A stretch of DNA of 64,000 nt from Macrostomum hystrix (GCA_950097015.1 CATNEN010000009.1:312501-376500), one strand, 5' to 3'; counted from the stretch's first letter, positions 39,917 to 52,369 are shown. The notes: a model not told the origin generated them from the sequence alone. Numbers and translations are program-made.

Positions 39917-42900
39917 TCCACTATACTAAAAATGAAATGCTTGCTTGCTTGCTTGCTTGGTTGCTTGTAACTGATTTTCTCCCGAACGGCTCAACCAATT
40001 TTCACCATTTCTTCACCAAAAGATGCCAAATATGGGGACAATTTTACACGTATTTTTATTAAGCTTAACTTTATTGCTAAAGGGATTAAATATTCGAAAA
40101 ACATGATTTTTCAAAGGTCAAATTCAAAGGTCAAACCACTCACTGCCACTGAATTAGAATTGCATCGTCAAATTGCGCAACAACCCCTAGCTGATTGAAT
40201 TTGAAGCCTGCACTCTGGAGACAAATTGGAAATAAATGTACACAACCAACCGCGAGACTGAGTGTACTCTATTTTCTTACTTCATTGTACAAAGCCAGAA
40301 CTTTGAGAATTCATTTTATAAGGCTGATTTCTGCACCCACTAACCAACAGTCGGAATAGCCGATGTGTTAGGCACTAGGAATAAGTTAGGCTAGGCTAGG
40401 GTTCGATTCTGCACTGCGTCAAATCATTTAGACTAATTTTCAGCCAGTAGTGATTGAAGATTATTTTGATTTATTTTTTTCATTTCGTAAATAAAATATC
40501 ATGAATCATAGCAAACCTGAATTTGAATCATGGCAAAAATAGAGCTTGAATCATGGCTAAACCAGCGTCTGAATCATGGCTAAACCAGAGTCTGAATCAT
40601 GGCTTAACTAGAGTTTGAATCATGGCTAAACCAGAGTCTGAATCATGGCTAAACCAGCGTCTGAATCATGGCTAAAGCAGAGTTTGAATCATGGCTAAAC
40701 CAGAGTCTGAATCATGGCTTAACCAGAGTTTGAATCATGGCTAAACCAGAGTTTGAATCATGGCTAAACCAGAGTTTGAATCATGGCTAAACCAGAGTTT
40801 GAATCATGGCTAAACCAGAGTTTGAGTCATGGCTAAACCAGAGTCTGAATCATGGCTAAACCAACGTTTGAATCATGGCTAACCTAGAGTCTGAATCATG
40901 GCTAAACCATAGTCTGAATCATTGCTAAAATAGAGTCTGAATCATGGCTAAACCAGAGTCTGAATCATGGCTAAACCAGAGTCTGAATCATGGCTAAACT
41001 AGAGTCTGAATCATGGCTAAACCAGAGTCTGAATCATGGCTAAACTAGAGTCTGAATCATGGCTAAACCAGAGTTTGAACCATGGCTAAACCAGAGTTTG
41101 AATCATGGCTAAACCAGCGTCTGAATCATGGCTAAACCAGCGTCTGAATCATGGCTAAACCAGAGTTTGAATCATGGCTAAACCAGAGTTTGAATATTGG
41201 CAACACCAGAGTTTGAATCATGGCTAAACCAGCGTCTGAATCATGGCTAAACCAGAGTTTGAATCATGGCTAAACCAGAGACTAAATCATGGCTAAACCA
41301 TCATCATCAGCATGGCTAAACCAGAGTTTGAATCATGGCTAAACCAGAGTTTGAATCATGGCTAAACCAGAGTTTGAATCATGGCTAAACCAGAGTCTGA
41401 ATCATGGCTAAACCAGAGTTTGAATCATGGCTAAACCAGAGTCTGAATCATGGCTTAACCAGAGTTTGAATCATGGCTAAACCAGAGTTTGAATCATGGC
41501 TAAACCAGAGTCTGAATCATGGCTAAACCAGCGTCTGAATCATGGCTAAACCAGAGTTTGAATCATGGCTAAACCAGAGTCTGAATCATGGCTTAACTAG
41601 AGTTTGAATCATGGCTAAACCAGAGTCTGAATCATGGCTAAACCAGCGTCTGAATCATGGCTAAAGCAGAGTTTGAATCATGGCTAAACCAGAGTCTGAA
41701 TCATGGCTTAACCAGAGTTTGAATCATGGCTAAACCAGAGTTTGAATCATGGCTAAACCAGAGTTTGAATCATGGCTAAACCAGAGTTTGAATCATGGCT
41801 AAACCAGAGTTTGAGTCATGGCTAAACCAGAGTCTGAATCATGGCTAAACCAACGTTTGAATCATGGCTAACCTAGAGTCTGAATCATGGCTAAACCATA
41901 GTCTGAATCATTGCTAAAATAGAGTCTGAATCATGGCTAAACCAGAGTCTGAATCATGGCTAAACCAGAGTCTGAACCATGGCTAAACCAGAGTTTGAAT
42001 CATGGCTAAACCAGCGTCTGAATCATGGCTAAACCAGCGTCTGAATCATGGCTAAACCAGAGTTTGAATCATGGCTAAACCAGAGTTTGAATATTGGCAA
42101 CACCAGAGTTTGAATCATGGCTAAACCAGCGTCTGAATCATGGCTAAACCAGAGTTTGAATCATGGCTAAACCAGAGACTAAATCATGGCTAAACCAACA
42201 TCATCAGCATGGCTAAACTAGAGTTTGAATCATGGCTAAACCATCATCATCAGCATGGCTAAACTAGAGTTTGAATCATGGCTAAACCAGAGTTTGAATA
42301 ATGGCTACACCAGAGTTTGAATCATGGCTAAACCAGATCTTGAATCATGGCTAAACTAGAGTTTGAATCATGGCTAAACCAGAGTCTGAATCATGGCTAA
42401 ACCAGCGTCTGAATCATGGCTAAAGCAGAGTTTGAATCATGGCTAAACCAGAGTCTGAATCATGGCTTAACCAGAGTTTGAATCATGGCTAAACCAGAGT
42501 TTGAATCATGGCTAAACCAGAGTTTGAATCATGGCTAAACCAGATCTTGAATCATGGCTAAACTAGAGTTTGAATCATGGCTAAACCAGAGTCTGAATCA
42601 TGGCTAAACCAGCGTCTGAATCATGGCTAAAGCAGAGTTTGAATCATGGCTAAACCAGAGTCTGAATCATGGCTTAACCAGAGTTTGAATCATGGCTAAA
42701 CCAGAGTTTGAATCATGGCTAAACCAGAGTTTGAATCATGGCTAAACCAGATCTTGAATCATGGCTAAACTAGAGTTTGAATCTTGGCTAAACCAGAGTC
42801 TGAATCATGGCTAAACCAGCGTCTGAATCATGGCTAAAGCAGAGTTTGAATCATGGCTAAACCAGAGTCTGAATCATGGCTAAACCAGAGTCTGAATCAT

Positions 42901-45900
42901 GGCTAAACCAGAGTTTGAATCATGGCTAAACCAGAGTTTGAATCATGGCTTAACCAGAGTTTGAATCATGGCTAAACCAGAGTTTGAATCATGGCTAAAC
43001 CAGAGTTTGAATCATGGCTAAACCAGAGTTTGAATCATGGCTAAACCAGAGTTTGAGTCATGGCTAAACCAGAGTCTGAATCATGGCTAAACCAACGTTT
43101 GAATCATGGCTAACCTAGAGTCTGAATCATGGCTAAACCATAGTCTGAATCATTGCTAAAATAGAGTCTGAATCATGGCTAAACCAGAGTTTGAATCATG
43201 GCTAAACCAGATCTTGAATCATGGCTAAACTAGAGTTTGAATCTTGGCTAAACCAGAGTCTGAATCATGGCTAAACCAGCGTCTGAATCATGGCTAAAGC
43301 AGAGTTTGAATCATGGCTAAACCAGAGTCTGAATCATGGCTAAACCAGAGTCTGAATCATGGCTAAACCAGAGTTTGAATTATGGCTAAACCAGAGTTTG
43401 AATCATGGCTAAACCAGAGTTTGAATCATGGCTAAACCAGAGTTTGAATCATGGCTAAACCAGAGTTTGAATCATGGCTAAACCAGAGTTTGAATCATGG
43501 CTAAACCAGAGTTTGAGTCATGGCTAAACCAGAGTCTGAATCATGGCTAAACCAACGTTTGAATCATGGCTAACCTAGAGTCTGAATCATGGCTAAACCA
43601 TAGTCTAAATCATTGCTAAAATAGAGTCTGAATCATGGCTAAACCAGAGTCTGAATCATGGCTAAACCAGAGTCTGAATCATGGCTAAACTAGAGTCTGA
43701 ATCATGGCTAAACCAGAGTCTGAATCATGGCTAAACTAGAGTCTGAATCATGGCTAAACCAGAGTTTGAACCATGGCTAAACCAGAGTTTGAATCATGGC
43801 TAAACCAGCGTCTGAATCATGGCTAAACCAGCGTCTGAATCATGGCTAAACCAGAGTTTGAATCATGGCTAAACCAGAGTTTGAATATTGGCAACACCAG
43901 AGTTTGAATCATGGCTAAACCAGCGTCTGAATCATGGCTAAACCAGAGTTTGAATCATGGCTAAACCAGAGACTAAATCATGGCTAAACCATCATCATCA
44001 GCATGGCTAAACTAGAGTTTGAATCATGGCTAAACCATCATCATCAGCATGGCTAAACTAGAGTTTGAATCATGGCTAAACCAGAGTTTGAATAATGGCT
44101 ACACCAGAGTTTGAATCATGGCTAAACCAGAGTCTGAATCATGGCTAAACTAGAGTTTGAATCATGGCTAAACCAGAGTTTGAATAATGGCTACACCAGA
44201 GTTTGAATCATGGCTAAACCAGAGTCTGAATCATGGCTAAACCAGAGTTTGAATCTTGGCTAAACCAGAGTTTCAATCATGGCTAACCCAGCGTTTGAAT
44301 CATGGCTAAACCAGAGTTTGAATCATGGCAAAAACCGAGTTTCAATCATGGCTAACCCAGCGTTTGAATCATGGCTAAACCAGAGTTTGAATCATAGCCA
44401 ACCAGAGTTTGAATCTTGGCTAAACCAGAGTTTGAATCATAGCCAACCAGAGTCTGAATCATGGCAAAACGAGAGTTTGAATCATAGCCCACCAGGGTTT
44501 AAAACATGGCGAAACCTGAGTTTGAATCTTGGCTAACCCAGCGTTTGAAAAATCAACGTCAACTGGGGAGTCATCATCAAAATGGGGATCATGGTGAACT
44601 GGGGGATCATGGTAAACTGGGGGATAATTGTCGACTGGGGGATCATTGTCAACTGGGGGATCATTGTCAACTGGGGGATCATTGTCAACTGGGGGATCAT
44701 TGTCAACTGGGGGATCATTGTCAAATGGGGTATCATTGTCAACTGGGGGATCTTTGTCAACTGGGGGTTCATTGTCAACTGGGGGTTCATTGTCAACTGG
44801 GGGATCATTGTCAACTGGGGGATCATTGTGAACTGAGAGATCATTGTCAACTGGGGGGTAATGGTCAACTGGGGGATAATTGTCAACTGGGGAATCATCA
44901 TCAACTGGGGATCATCATCAACTGGGGGATCATTGAGAACTGGGGGATCTTTGTCAACTGGGGGATCATTGTGAACTGGGGGATCTTTGTCAACTGGGGG
45001 ATCATTGTATACTGTGGGATCATTGTCAACTGGGGGATCATTGTCAACTGGGGGATCATTGTCAACTGGGGGATCGTTGTCAACTGGGGGGTCATTGTCA
45101 ACTGGGGGAACATTGTCAACTGGAGGAACATTGTTAACTAGGGATCATCATCAATGGGGAGACTTCATCAACTGGGGGACCATTGTGAACTGGGGGATCT
45201 TTGTTAACTGGGGGATCATTGTCAACTGGGGGATCATTCTCAACTGGGGGATCATTGTCAACTGGGGGATCATTTTCAACTGGGGGATCATCATCAACTG
45301 GAGGATCATTGTCAACTGGGGGATCATTGTCAACTGGGGGATCATTGTCAACTGGGGGATCATTGTCAACTGGGTGATCATCATCAACTGGGGGATCATT
45401 GTCAACTGGGGGAACATTGTCAAATGGAGGAACATTGTTAACTGGGGATCATCATCAATGGGGAGACTTCATCAACTGGGGGATCATTGTGAACTGGGGG
45501 ATCTTTGTTAACTGGGGGATCATTGTCAACTGGGGGATCATTGTCAACTGGGGGATCATTTTCAACTGGGGGATCATCATCAACTGGGGGATCATCATCA
45601 ACTGGGTGATCATTGTGAACTGGGGGATCTTTGTCAACTGGGGGATCATTGTCAACTGTGGGATCATTGTCAACTGGGGGATCATTGTCAAATGGGGGAT
45701 CATTGTCAACTGGGGGATCGTTGTCAACTGGGGGTTCATTGTCAACTGGGGGTTCATTGTCAACTGGGGGATCATTGTCAACTGGGGGATCATTGTCAAC
45801 TGGGGGTTCATTGTAGCTTTAAAAAGCTGTAAATTCAGCTGCTACAAAGTATATACTAGACGAATTAAAAGTATTTCTGCTCTCCGAAGGGGGGCAAAAC

Positions 45901-45907
45901 TTGCTAG
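39917..45907 (+). mobile_element. Helitron-like tandem unit 6 (5991 bp)
   Basis: The longest copy. Its left flank shares the deletion of unit 4 and adds a short duplication (caaattcaaaggtcaaacc). The 23-bp satellite runs about 40507-44550 and includes a catcatcatcagcatgg variant block. The 18-bp satellite runs about 44565-45815. It ends CTAG at 45904-45907, after which unrelated sequence starts with T. Confidence 0.75.
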
Positions 45908-47640
45908 TCCAATTAGCTATGTTTGTTGATGTAAAGAGTGTATAGAAATAAATAAGCTAGAATGTAAAATATTTTTGCCACAATCCCAATCACTCTAATT
46001 ATAATCTCCGCATTGTTGGATATTATGATATTATTACTAGACATTCCATACACTTACAGACTGCTGACTCTGAAATCCCATTCTGAGTTCCCTGAAACCC
46101 GATTTTGAGATCTGTTGCAATCACATTGTGAATACTATAGAAGTGGAATCCAATTTTGATTTCACCGAAGTAATATTCTAAATGACTGAATTCTATGGAA
46201 CTTGTTATATTTGATTGAAAATGAGTTATTTTAGGCCTAATTTAAGCAAGCACTGCACCTAATTTACTAAGAAATGAATAAATGACAACTCATAGGCCTA
46301 GTCTCAATCGATTGCTACTTTGTAGCAGCTACACAACTTGAGTGGCCTGTTGAGGCAGACTTCAAATATTCAAGAATGACAATTATTTCTTGAATACAAT
46401 TTTTATCTGTACAACAGATAAAGCAACAGATTTTTTATCTGTACAACAGTTGCTGTACAACAAAAAGTCAAAAACAACAAAATATGCTGTTAGTGTCACA
46501 ATTCATGCTTCATAGAGTCTGGGCACAAACAAAGGCCACAATGCCAGCAGAGTCCAAGGCGCCAGCGTTAGACAGTAGTATGGGCAGTTGGATTTGGTGT
46601 GGTTAATGTGGCCTGCCAACAGGAGTAGCCAAAGTTGCAGCAATTCACTTGGATAGGCCAGGCTGGCGCAGTGATGTGCTCATTGCTGCATTGCAGCAGG
46701 ATGGGCAGAATTGTCTCCTTGTTGGCTATGGGCCTAGTGTCACCAAAGGATGTGCCATAGCCCACAGCCCTCTGGAAATTATTATTACTATTATTATACT
46801 AATTAGTCATTTTTGTTCAAATCAATATTGCCTTGACATGCCTTGCTTTAATCCTTTAGGCCTAGGCCTAGTATGATTGCTTCTATATACTAGGACCTAA
46901 TTAATTAAATATATAATATACATTAACAATCTTAAATGTATTGTTTATTTTTATGATACTTATCATGACCATTAAGTTCAATGTTACTATCTGTATCTAT
47001 TCTACTTATGGCATGAGGAGGAGTATAAAAGTGCTTAGGCCCTATAGTATAGTCTATAGTATATATTTAAGCTATGAATGTATATTGTATCATTCACAAT
47101 ATAGCATGGCATCTGCAAATTTTAAGCCAAGTCTTGACTCTCAAGCATAACAAAAGGAGTTGAGGTATGAAACTGATAAAAAATGATCAGTAGCTAGAAC
47201 TAGAACTAAACTAGAAGCAAGTCAGTATTATATGTAGGCTTTCTTTAGAAAGTATTGTTTCAGTGCTTTGAATATATTGCAATCTAAGGGTTTTGCTTAT
47301 ATAGCTAACTGTTAGCTCTGTTAGAACTGTTAGTTCTTTCAATAACATTTTCATTAGCTGAAACTCTGTAGAGTCTAGTAGAGTCTGTTCAGTCCTCAGG
47401 GTATGGAGCCAAGGACAGTAGAAGAAACTATACCTCATTGCTTAGCAAAAAAGAGCAATGTGCTACCTCTGCCGCAACTAGTAATGAATCCATTTCCACT
47501 TCGATATCGCCCACAATTGCCCACAATCAGACAAAAACAAAGAAGACCATAATAAAATCAACAGGGACTGTCCTAATTATGCATTAACTTTGACAGTACT
47601 CTGAGAATTTAGTTTTGCAAATTGGGATAACACATCATTT
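45908..47640. other. AT-rich intergenic DNA right of Helitron array
   Basis: No supported gene. It begins tccaattagc, sharing TCCA with the unit start before diverging. A more GC-balanced patch lies at 46530-46780 without recognisable coding. It should contain the GID8 promoter, but no clear element is visible. Confidence 0.5.
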
Positions 47641-47690
47641 ATGGATGGTTTCAATCCAGTCACAACTGCCACTATTAAAAGTGCCACCTG

Positions 47691-47816
47691 CTATCACTGT
47701 ATTGGAATCTGCTATCACTGTATTGGAATCTGCTATCACTGTATTGGAATCTGCTATCACTGTATTGGAATCTGCTATCACTGTATTGGAATCTGCTATC
47801 ACTGTATTGGAATCAG
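47691..47816. repeat. 21-bp repeat, 6 copies, in GID8 frame
   Basis: Six copies of gctatcactgtattggaatc plus t. They lie in an uninterrupted frame that runs into the GID8 first exon and would encode six AITVLES heptads if translated. Confidence 0.9.
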
Positions 47817-47920
47817 TGCGGCCTGCCAACCTGCAATTCCAGCGCATTCGCCTTGGAATTCGACACCTGGCGCCGGCCGAGCCCGCGTCCACCCTGCCAG
47901 CGACTGCCACCATAACCTCA

Positions 47921-48187
47921 ATGGCTTCCACCGCGACCCCTGCAGCTGCTCAGGGCCGCGACTGCCAGCCCGACCAATGGCTGGCCTCGCTAGCGAATCG
48001 GAGCCTGGGCTCCGAAGAGGATCTGAACCGGCTGCTTCTTGACTACCTGCAGCAGCAAGGCCACCTGGAAGCTGCTGAGGCCTTTCGACAGGAGGCGCGT
48101 GGACTGCCAGCTACCGCAAGCAGCAAAGAGCCTTCTGCTGCCTCTGACGTTGCCGAACTGCGGCGCCGGATTCGGGAGGCTGTTCAG
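47921..48187 (+). CDS. GID8: GID8 exon 1 (LisH)
   Basis: 89 codons carrying a low-complexity N-terminus, the LisH motif and the start of CTLH. The exon's last bases plus the donor (gggaggctgttcag|gtgatt) are repeated four more times downstream at 50-bp spacing. Confidence 0.85.
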
Positions 48188-50065
48188 GTGATTTCCGGCA
48201 GTAGCCTGTACTGTGAGGGCTGTGGGAGGCTGTTCAGGTGATTTCCGGCAGTAGCCTGTACTGTGACGGCTGTGGGAGGCTGTTCAGGTGATTTCCGGCA
48301 GTAGCCTGTACTGTGAGGGCTGTGGGAGGCTGTTCAGGTGATTTCCAGCAGTAGCCTGTACTGTGAGGGCCGTGGGAGGCTGTTCAGGTGATTTCCAGCA
48401 GTAGCCTGTACTGTGAGGACTCTGGGAGTCCATACTTTCTGTAGACCCTGGATTCGGGCTTCTGTAGTAAACTCCAGGCATTCTGTAGGCCCTGGATTCA
48501 AGCTTATGTAGTAGACTCCAGGCATTCTGTAGGCCCTGGATTCAAGCTTATGTAGTAGACTCCAGGCATTCTGTAGGCCCTGGATTCAAGCTAATGTAGT
48601 AGACTCCAGGCATTCTGTAGGCCCTGGATTCAAGCTTATGTAGTAGACTCCAGGCATTCTGTAGGCCCTGGATTCAAGCTTATGTAGTAGACTCCAGGCA
48701 TTCTGTAGGCCCTGGATTCAAGCTTATGTAGTAAACTCCAGGCATTCTGTAGGCCCTGGATTCAAGCTTCTGTAGTAGACTCCAGGCATTCTGTAGGCCC
48801 AGGATTCGGGCTTCTGTAGTAGACTCCAGGCATTCTGTAGGCCCTGGATTCGGGCTTCTGTAGTAGACTCCAGACATTCTGTAGGCCCTGGATTCGGGCT
48901 TCTGTAGTAGACTCGAGGCATTCTGTAGGCCCTGGATTCGGGCTTCTGTAGTAGACTCCAGGCATTCTGTAGGCCCTGGATTCGGGCTTCTGTAGTAGAC
49001 TCCAGACATTCTGTAGGCCCTGGATTCAAGGTTATGTAATAGACTCCAGGCATTCTGTAGGCCCTGGATTCAAGGTTATGTAGTAGACTCCAGGAATTCT
49101 GTAGGCCCTGGATTCAAGCTTCTGTAGTAGACTCCAGGCATTCTGTAGGCCCTGGATTCAAGCTTCTGTAGTAGACTCCAAGCATTCTGTAGGCCCAGGA
49201 TTCGGGCTTCTGTAGTAGACTCCAGGCATTCTGTAGGCCCTGGATTCGGGCTTCTGTAGTAGACTCCAGACATTCTGTAGGCCCTGGATTCAAGTTTATG
49301 TAGTAGACTCCAGACATTCTGTAGGCCCTGGATTCGGGCTTCTGTAGTAGACTCCAGGCATTCTGTAGGCCCTGGATTCAAGCTTATGTAGTAGACTCCA
49401 AGCATTCTGTAGGCCCTGGATTCGGGCTTCTGTAGTAGACTCCAGGCATTCTGTAGGCCCAGGATTCGGGCTTCTGTAGTAGTAGTGCCAGTAGCCGTGC
49501 CAGTTTGCTGGATTCACAACTTTGCCATGCCCTATCTCTGCAGTCCGGCCGCGCTGACGAAGCTGCCGACATGCTGGAGGCCGCCCGTCCAGGCCTGCTG
49601 GCTTCTCGTCCTGGCCTGGAGTTCAGCCTGCGCCTTCAGCAACTGCTGGAGCTTGTGCGGTCTGGCCGTGCGGCGGAGGCGCTGGATCTGGCGCAGGCTC
49701 GGTTGGCACCGCTGGCGGAAGTGCTGCCTGAACGCCTGGCTGACCTTGAGGAGGCCATGGCCCTGCTTGCTTTCGAGCGACCAGCTGAGTCGGCCGCATT
49801 CGGCCACTGGCTTGGACAGGGCCAGCGGCGTCAGCTGGCCGGCTTGATGGACGCAGCCATCGTCGGGGTCGATGCTGGCGACAGCAGCGCGGATGAAGAC
49901 GGCGCTTCAGTTGCCCAGTGCCGGCTGGACTACCTGCTCCGGCTGCTGCTGTGGTCGCAGGACCGCCTGTACAAGACCGGGGTTCGATTCCCACGCCTCA
50001 CCGATCTTGCTGGTGCCGGCTTCGACGACGCATCGTCGGCGGCGGCCGGTGACGGTTCGGTCTGA
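47921..50065 (+). CDS. GID8: GID8 homologue, CTLH/GID E3 ligase subunit
   Basis: GID8 is a scaffold subunit of the CTLH/GID ubiquitin ligase, linking other LisH-CTLH proteins through its CRA domain. Two exons join in phase 0: 47921-48187 (CAG|gtgatt) and 49544-50065 (after ctatctctgcag). They give about 262 residues against about 228 in human. Visible parts: the Trp of DQWLASLANRSL, a LisH motif (LNRLLLDYLQQQGHLEAAEA), a CTLH segment spanning the splice junction (RREAVQ-type IREAVQ then SGRADEAADMLEAARPG), then the CRA region with ALLAFERPAESAAFG, LLRLLLWSQDRLYKTGVRFP and PRLTDL. The start at 47921 (ATGGCTTCC) is chosen for length; an in-frame ATG at 47645 would add a repeat-encoded N-terminus. 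The intron holds two minisatellites. Confidence 0.88.
48188..48420. repeat. 50-bp repeat duplicating the GID8 5' splice site
   Basis: The motif tgttcaggtg recurs at 48181, 48231, 48281, 48331 and 48381. The unit spans the exon end, the donor and about 35 bases of intron, so there are five equivalent 5' splice sites. Confidence 0.92.
48434..49483. repeat. 44-bp minisatellite in GID8 intron
   Basis: The unit is ctgtaggccctggattcggg followed by cttctgtagtagactccaggcatt, about 24 copies. Two main variants (attcgggcttctg and attcaagcttatg) form blocks. The array stops about 60 bp short of the 3' splice site. Confidence 0.95.
49544..50065 (+). CDS. GID8: GID8 exon 2 (CTLH-CRA)
   Basis: 173 codons and TGA, starting SGRADEAADMLEAARPG. 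It covers the rest of CTLH and all of CRA. There is an insertion relative to human GID8 around VGVDAGDSSADEDGAS, and a Gly/Ala/Ser-rich C-terminal tail. Confidence 0.88.
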   Translation, partial: SGRADEAADMLEAARPGLLASRPGLEFSLRLQQLLELVRSGRAAEALDLAQARLAPLAEVLPERLADLEEAMALLAFERPAESAAFGHWLGQGQRRQLAGLMDAAIVGVDAGDSSADEDGASVAQCRLDYLLRLLLWSQDRLYKTGVRFPRLTDLAGAGFDDASSAAAGDGSV

Positions 50066-50560
50066 TTCGCTGGGAGTTCAGTTGGCTCATTTATTATTGT
50101 ATTTGATCCAGATGTTAGTGAGCTGTGAGATCTCCCAGCTCCGAATTGAATTCTTACCGCGAACTTTCTGCGCCTGAGGAGTTGTGAGAGAGCCGTGCAA
50201 CATTCTGATTCTAACTGACTGCCAACTTCGCTGCTATCAGGCAGTGTGCATTTGTCCAGTTTCTGCTCCGGTCACTTGCTTAACACTGAAGCAATATTCC
50301 TAACTTGTGTGGGACATTGCAGCTGCTGTGTGACCTGATGAGCCTCTTGCATTGCATATTTCCAACTTCCCAATCTTTCACTCACAGTTTTACATTCGCA
50401 GTAATTAATGCGGTATGATACCAATTCAAATACATGCTTGACCATTGCGTATAACCTCATTTCCTACTACGGCTATGGCGTGTTTGCCAGCAATATTCCA
50501 TTCGACACTTATTGCTCAGGGAAACTCAGAAAATGTTTTAGAAATGAAATTTCAGAAGCA
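50066..50560. other. GID8 3' flank, no gene seen
   Basis: Contains the GID8 3' UTR, but no AATAAA was found close to the stop. It may also hold the promoter and first exon of the downstream hnRNP gene, which I could not identify. Confidence 0.4.
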
Positions 50561-50564
50561 GGAC

Positions 50565-51988
50565 AGGACTTCAGGAACTTTGATTTGAGAAACTGGACTT
50601 CAGGAACTGGGATTTGAGAAACTGGACTTCAGGAACTGGGATTTGAGAAACTGGACTTCAGGAACTGGGATTTGAGAAACTGGACTTCAGGAACTGGGAT
50701 TTGAGAAACAGGACTGGAATTCAGGAACTGGGATTTGAGAGACTGGACTTCAGAAACTGGGATTTGAGAGACAGGACTTCTGGAACTGGGATTTGAGAGA
50801 CTGGACTTCAGGAACTGAGATTTAAGAAACAGGACATGAATTCAGGAACTGGGATTTGAGAGACAGGACTTCTGGAACTGGGATTTGAGGAACAGGACAG
50901 GACTTCTGGAACTGGGATTTAAGAAACAGGACATGAATTCAGGAACTGGGATTTTAGAAACAGGACATGAATTCAGGAACTGGGATTTTAGAAACAGGAC
51001 ATGAATTCAGGAACTGGGATTTTAGAAACAGGACATGAATTCAGGAACTGGGATTTTAGAAACAGGACATGAATTCAGGAACTGGGATTTAAGAAACAGG
51101 ACATGAATTCAGGAACTGGGATTTTAGAAACAGGACATGAATTCAGGAACTGGGATTTGAGAAACAGGACAGGACTTCTGGAACTGGGATTTGAGAAACA
51201 GGACATGAATTCAGGAACTGGGATTTGAGAAACAGGACATGAATTCAGGAACTGGGATTTTAGAAACAGGACATGAATTCAGGAACTGGGATTTGAGAGA
51301 CAGGACTTCAGGAACTGGGATTTAAGAAACAGGACATGAATTCAGCAACTGGGATTTGAGAGACAGGACTTCTGGAACTGGGATTTGAGAGACAGGACAT
51401 GAATTCAGGAACTGGGATTTGAGAAACAGGACTTCAGAAACTGGGATTTAAGAAACAGGACATGAATTCAGGAACTGGGATTTGAGAGACAGGACTTCTG
51501 GAACTGGGATTTAAGAAACAGGACATGAATTCAGGACATGGGATTTGAGAAACAGGACATGAATTCAGGAACTGGGATTTGAGAGACAGGACTTCTGGAA
51601 CTGGGATTTAAGAAACAGGACATGAATTCAGGAACTGGGATTTGAGAGACAGGACTTCTGGAACTGGGATTTAAGAAACAGGACATGAATTCAGGTACTG
51701 GGATTTTAGAAACAGGACATGAATTCAGGAACTGGGATTTGAGAAACAGGACATGAATTCAGGAACTGGGATTTGAGAGACAGGACTTCTGGAACTGGGA
51801 TTTAAGAAACAGGACATGAATTCAGGAACTGGGATTTGAGAGACAGGACTTCTGGAACTGGGATTTGAGAAACAGGACATGAATTCAGGAACTGGGATTT
51901 GAGAGACAGGACTTCAGGAACTGGGATTTAAGAAACAGGACATGAATTCAGCAACTGGGATTTGAGAGACAGGACATGAATTCAGGTA
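50565..51988. repeat. 29/34-bp minisatellite upstream of hnRNP exon
   Basis: Alternating units built on aggaactgggatttgagaaa followed by caggacatgaattc (34 bp) or a shorter ctggacttc ending (29 bp). About 44 copies, most of them with a gaattc site. It probably lies in the first intron or 5' flank of the SYNCRIP-like gene. Confidence 0.93.
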
Positions 51989-52048
51989 CTTAAGGCTTTG
52001 ATGAGAAAAGTAAAATTTCTCCATGTTGCGTCTTCTGCACACTTTCAG

Positions 52049-52369
52049 TCGAGCTGCCCAGAGAACTCAGCCAGTGCGGGCAGTGATGGCCCGGATACCA
52101 CCGACTATGCCTCTCGCCTGACCGACCAGGGGGTCGAGGCGCTGGCGGCCTGCCGGCTTGCCGAGCTGCTTCGAGCCGGCCGCCTTGCCTGGTCGGAGCT
52201 GAACAGTGAGACCTTCGCTGTGGTTAGCGGTTCTGGCTTTCCCGAAACGGCGTTGATCAACGCTCTGAAAGAGTTTGAAGAGGCTGCCGACGGCCTGCCG
52301 CCTGGCTTGGCGCGGACTGTCGCGCTGAACTGCGCACTAAACGCCTGGCGGGAGTCAGCAGTAGGGCCC
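52049..52369 (+). CDS. SYNCRIP: SYNCRIP-like exon, N-terminal acidic domain
   Basis: Starts after cttctgcacactttcag, in the same frame as an ATG at 51998. It encodes 107 residues ending ESAVGP at a gtaagt donor, phase 0. Its helices align with the hnRNP Q N-terminal domain. Confidence 0.75.

Noticed and set aside
46660-46740. Box-A-like tggcgcagtgatg, possible tRNA-derived SINE
   Set aside because: No box B at the right distance and no poly(A) or target duplication seen.
49973-49998. Perfect-looking tRNA T-arm (ggggttcgattccc)
   Set aside because: It lies in GID8 coding sequence for the conserved GVRFPRLTD segment, with no acceptor stem or D-arm around it.
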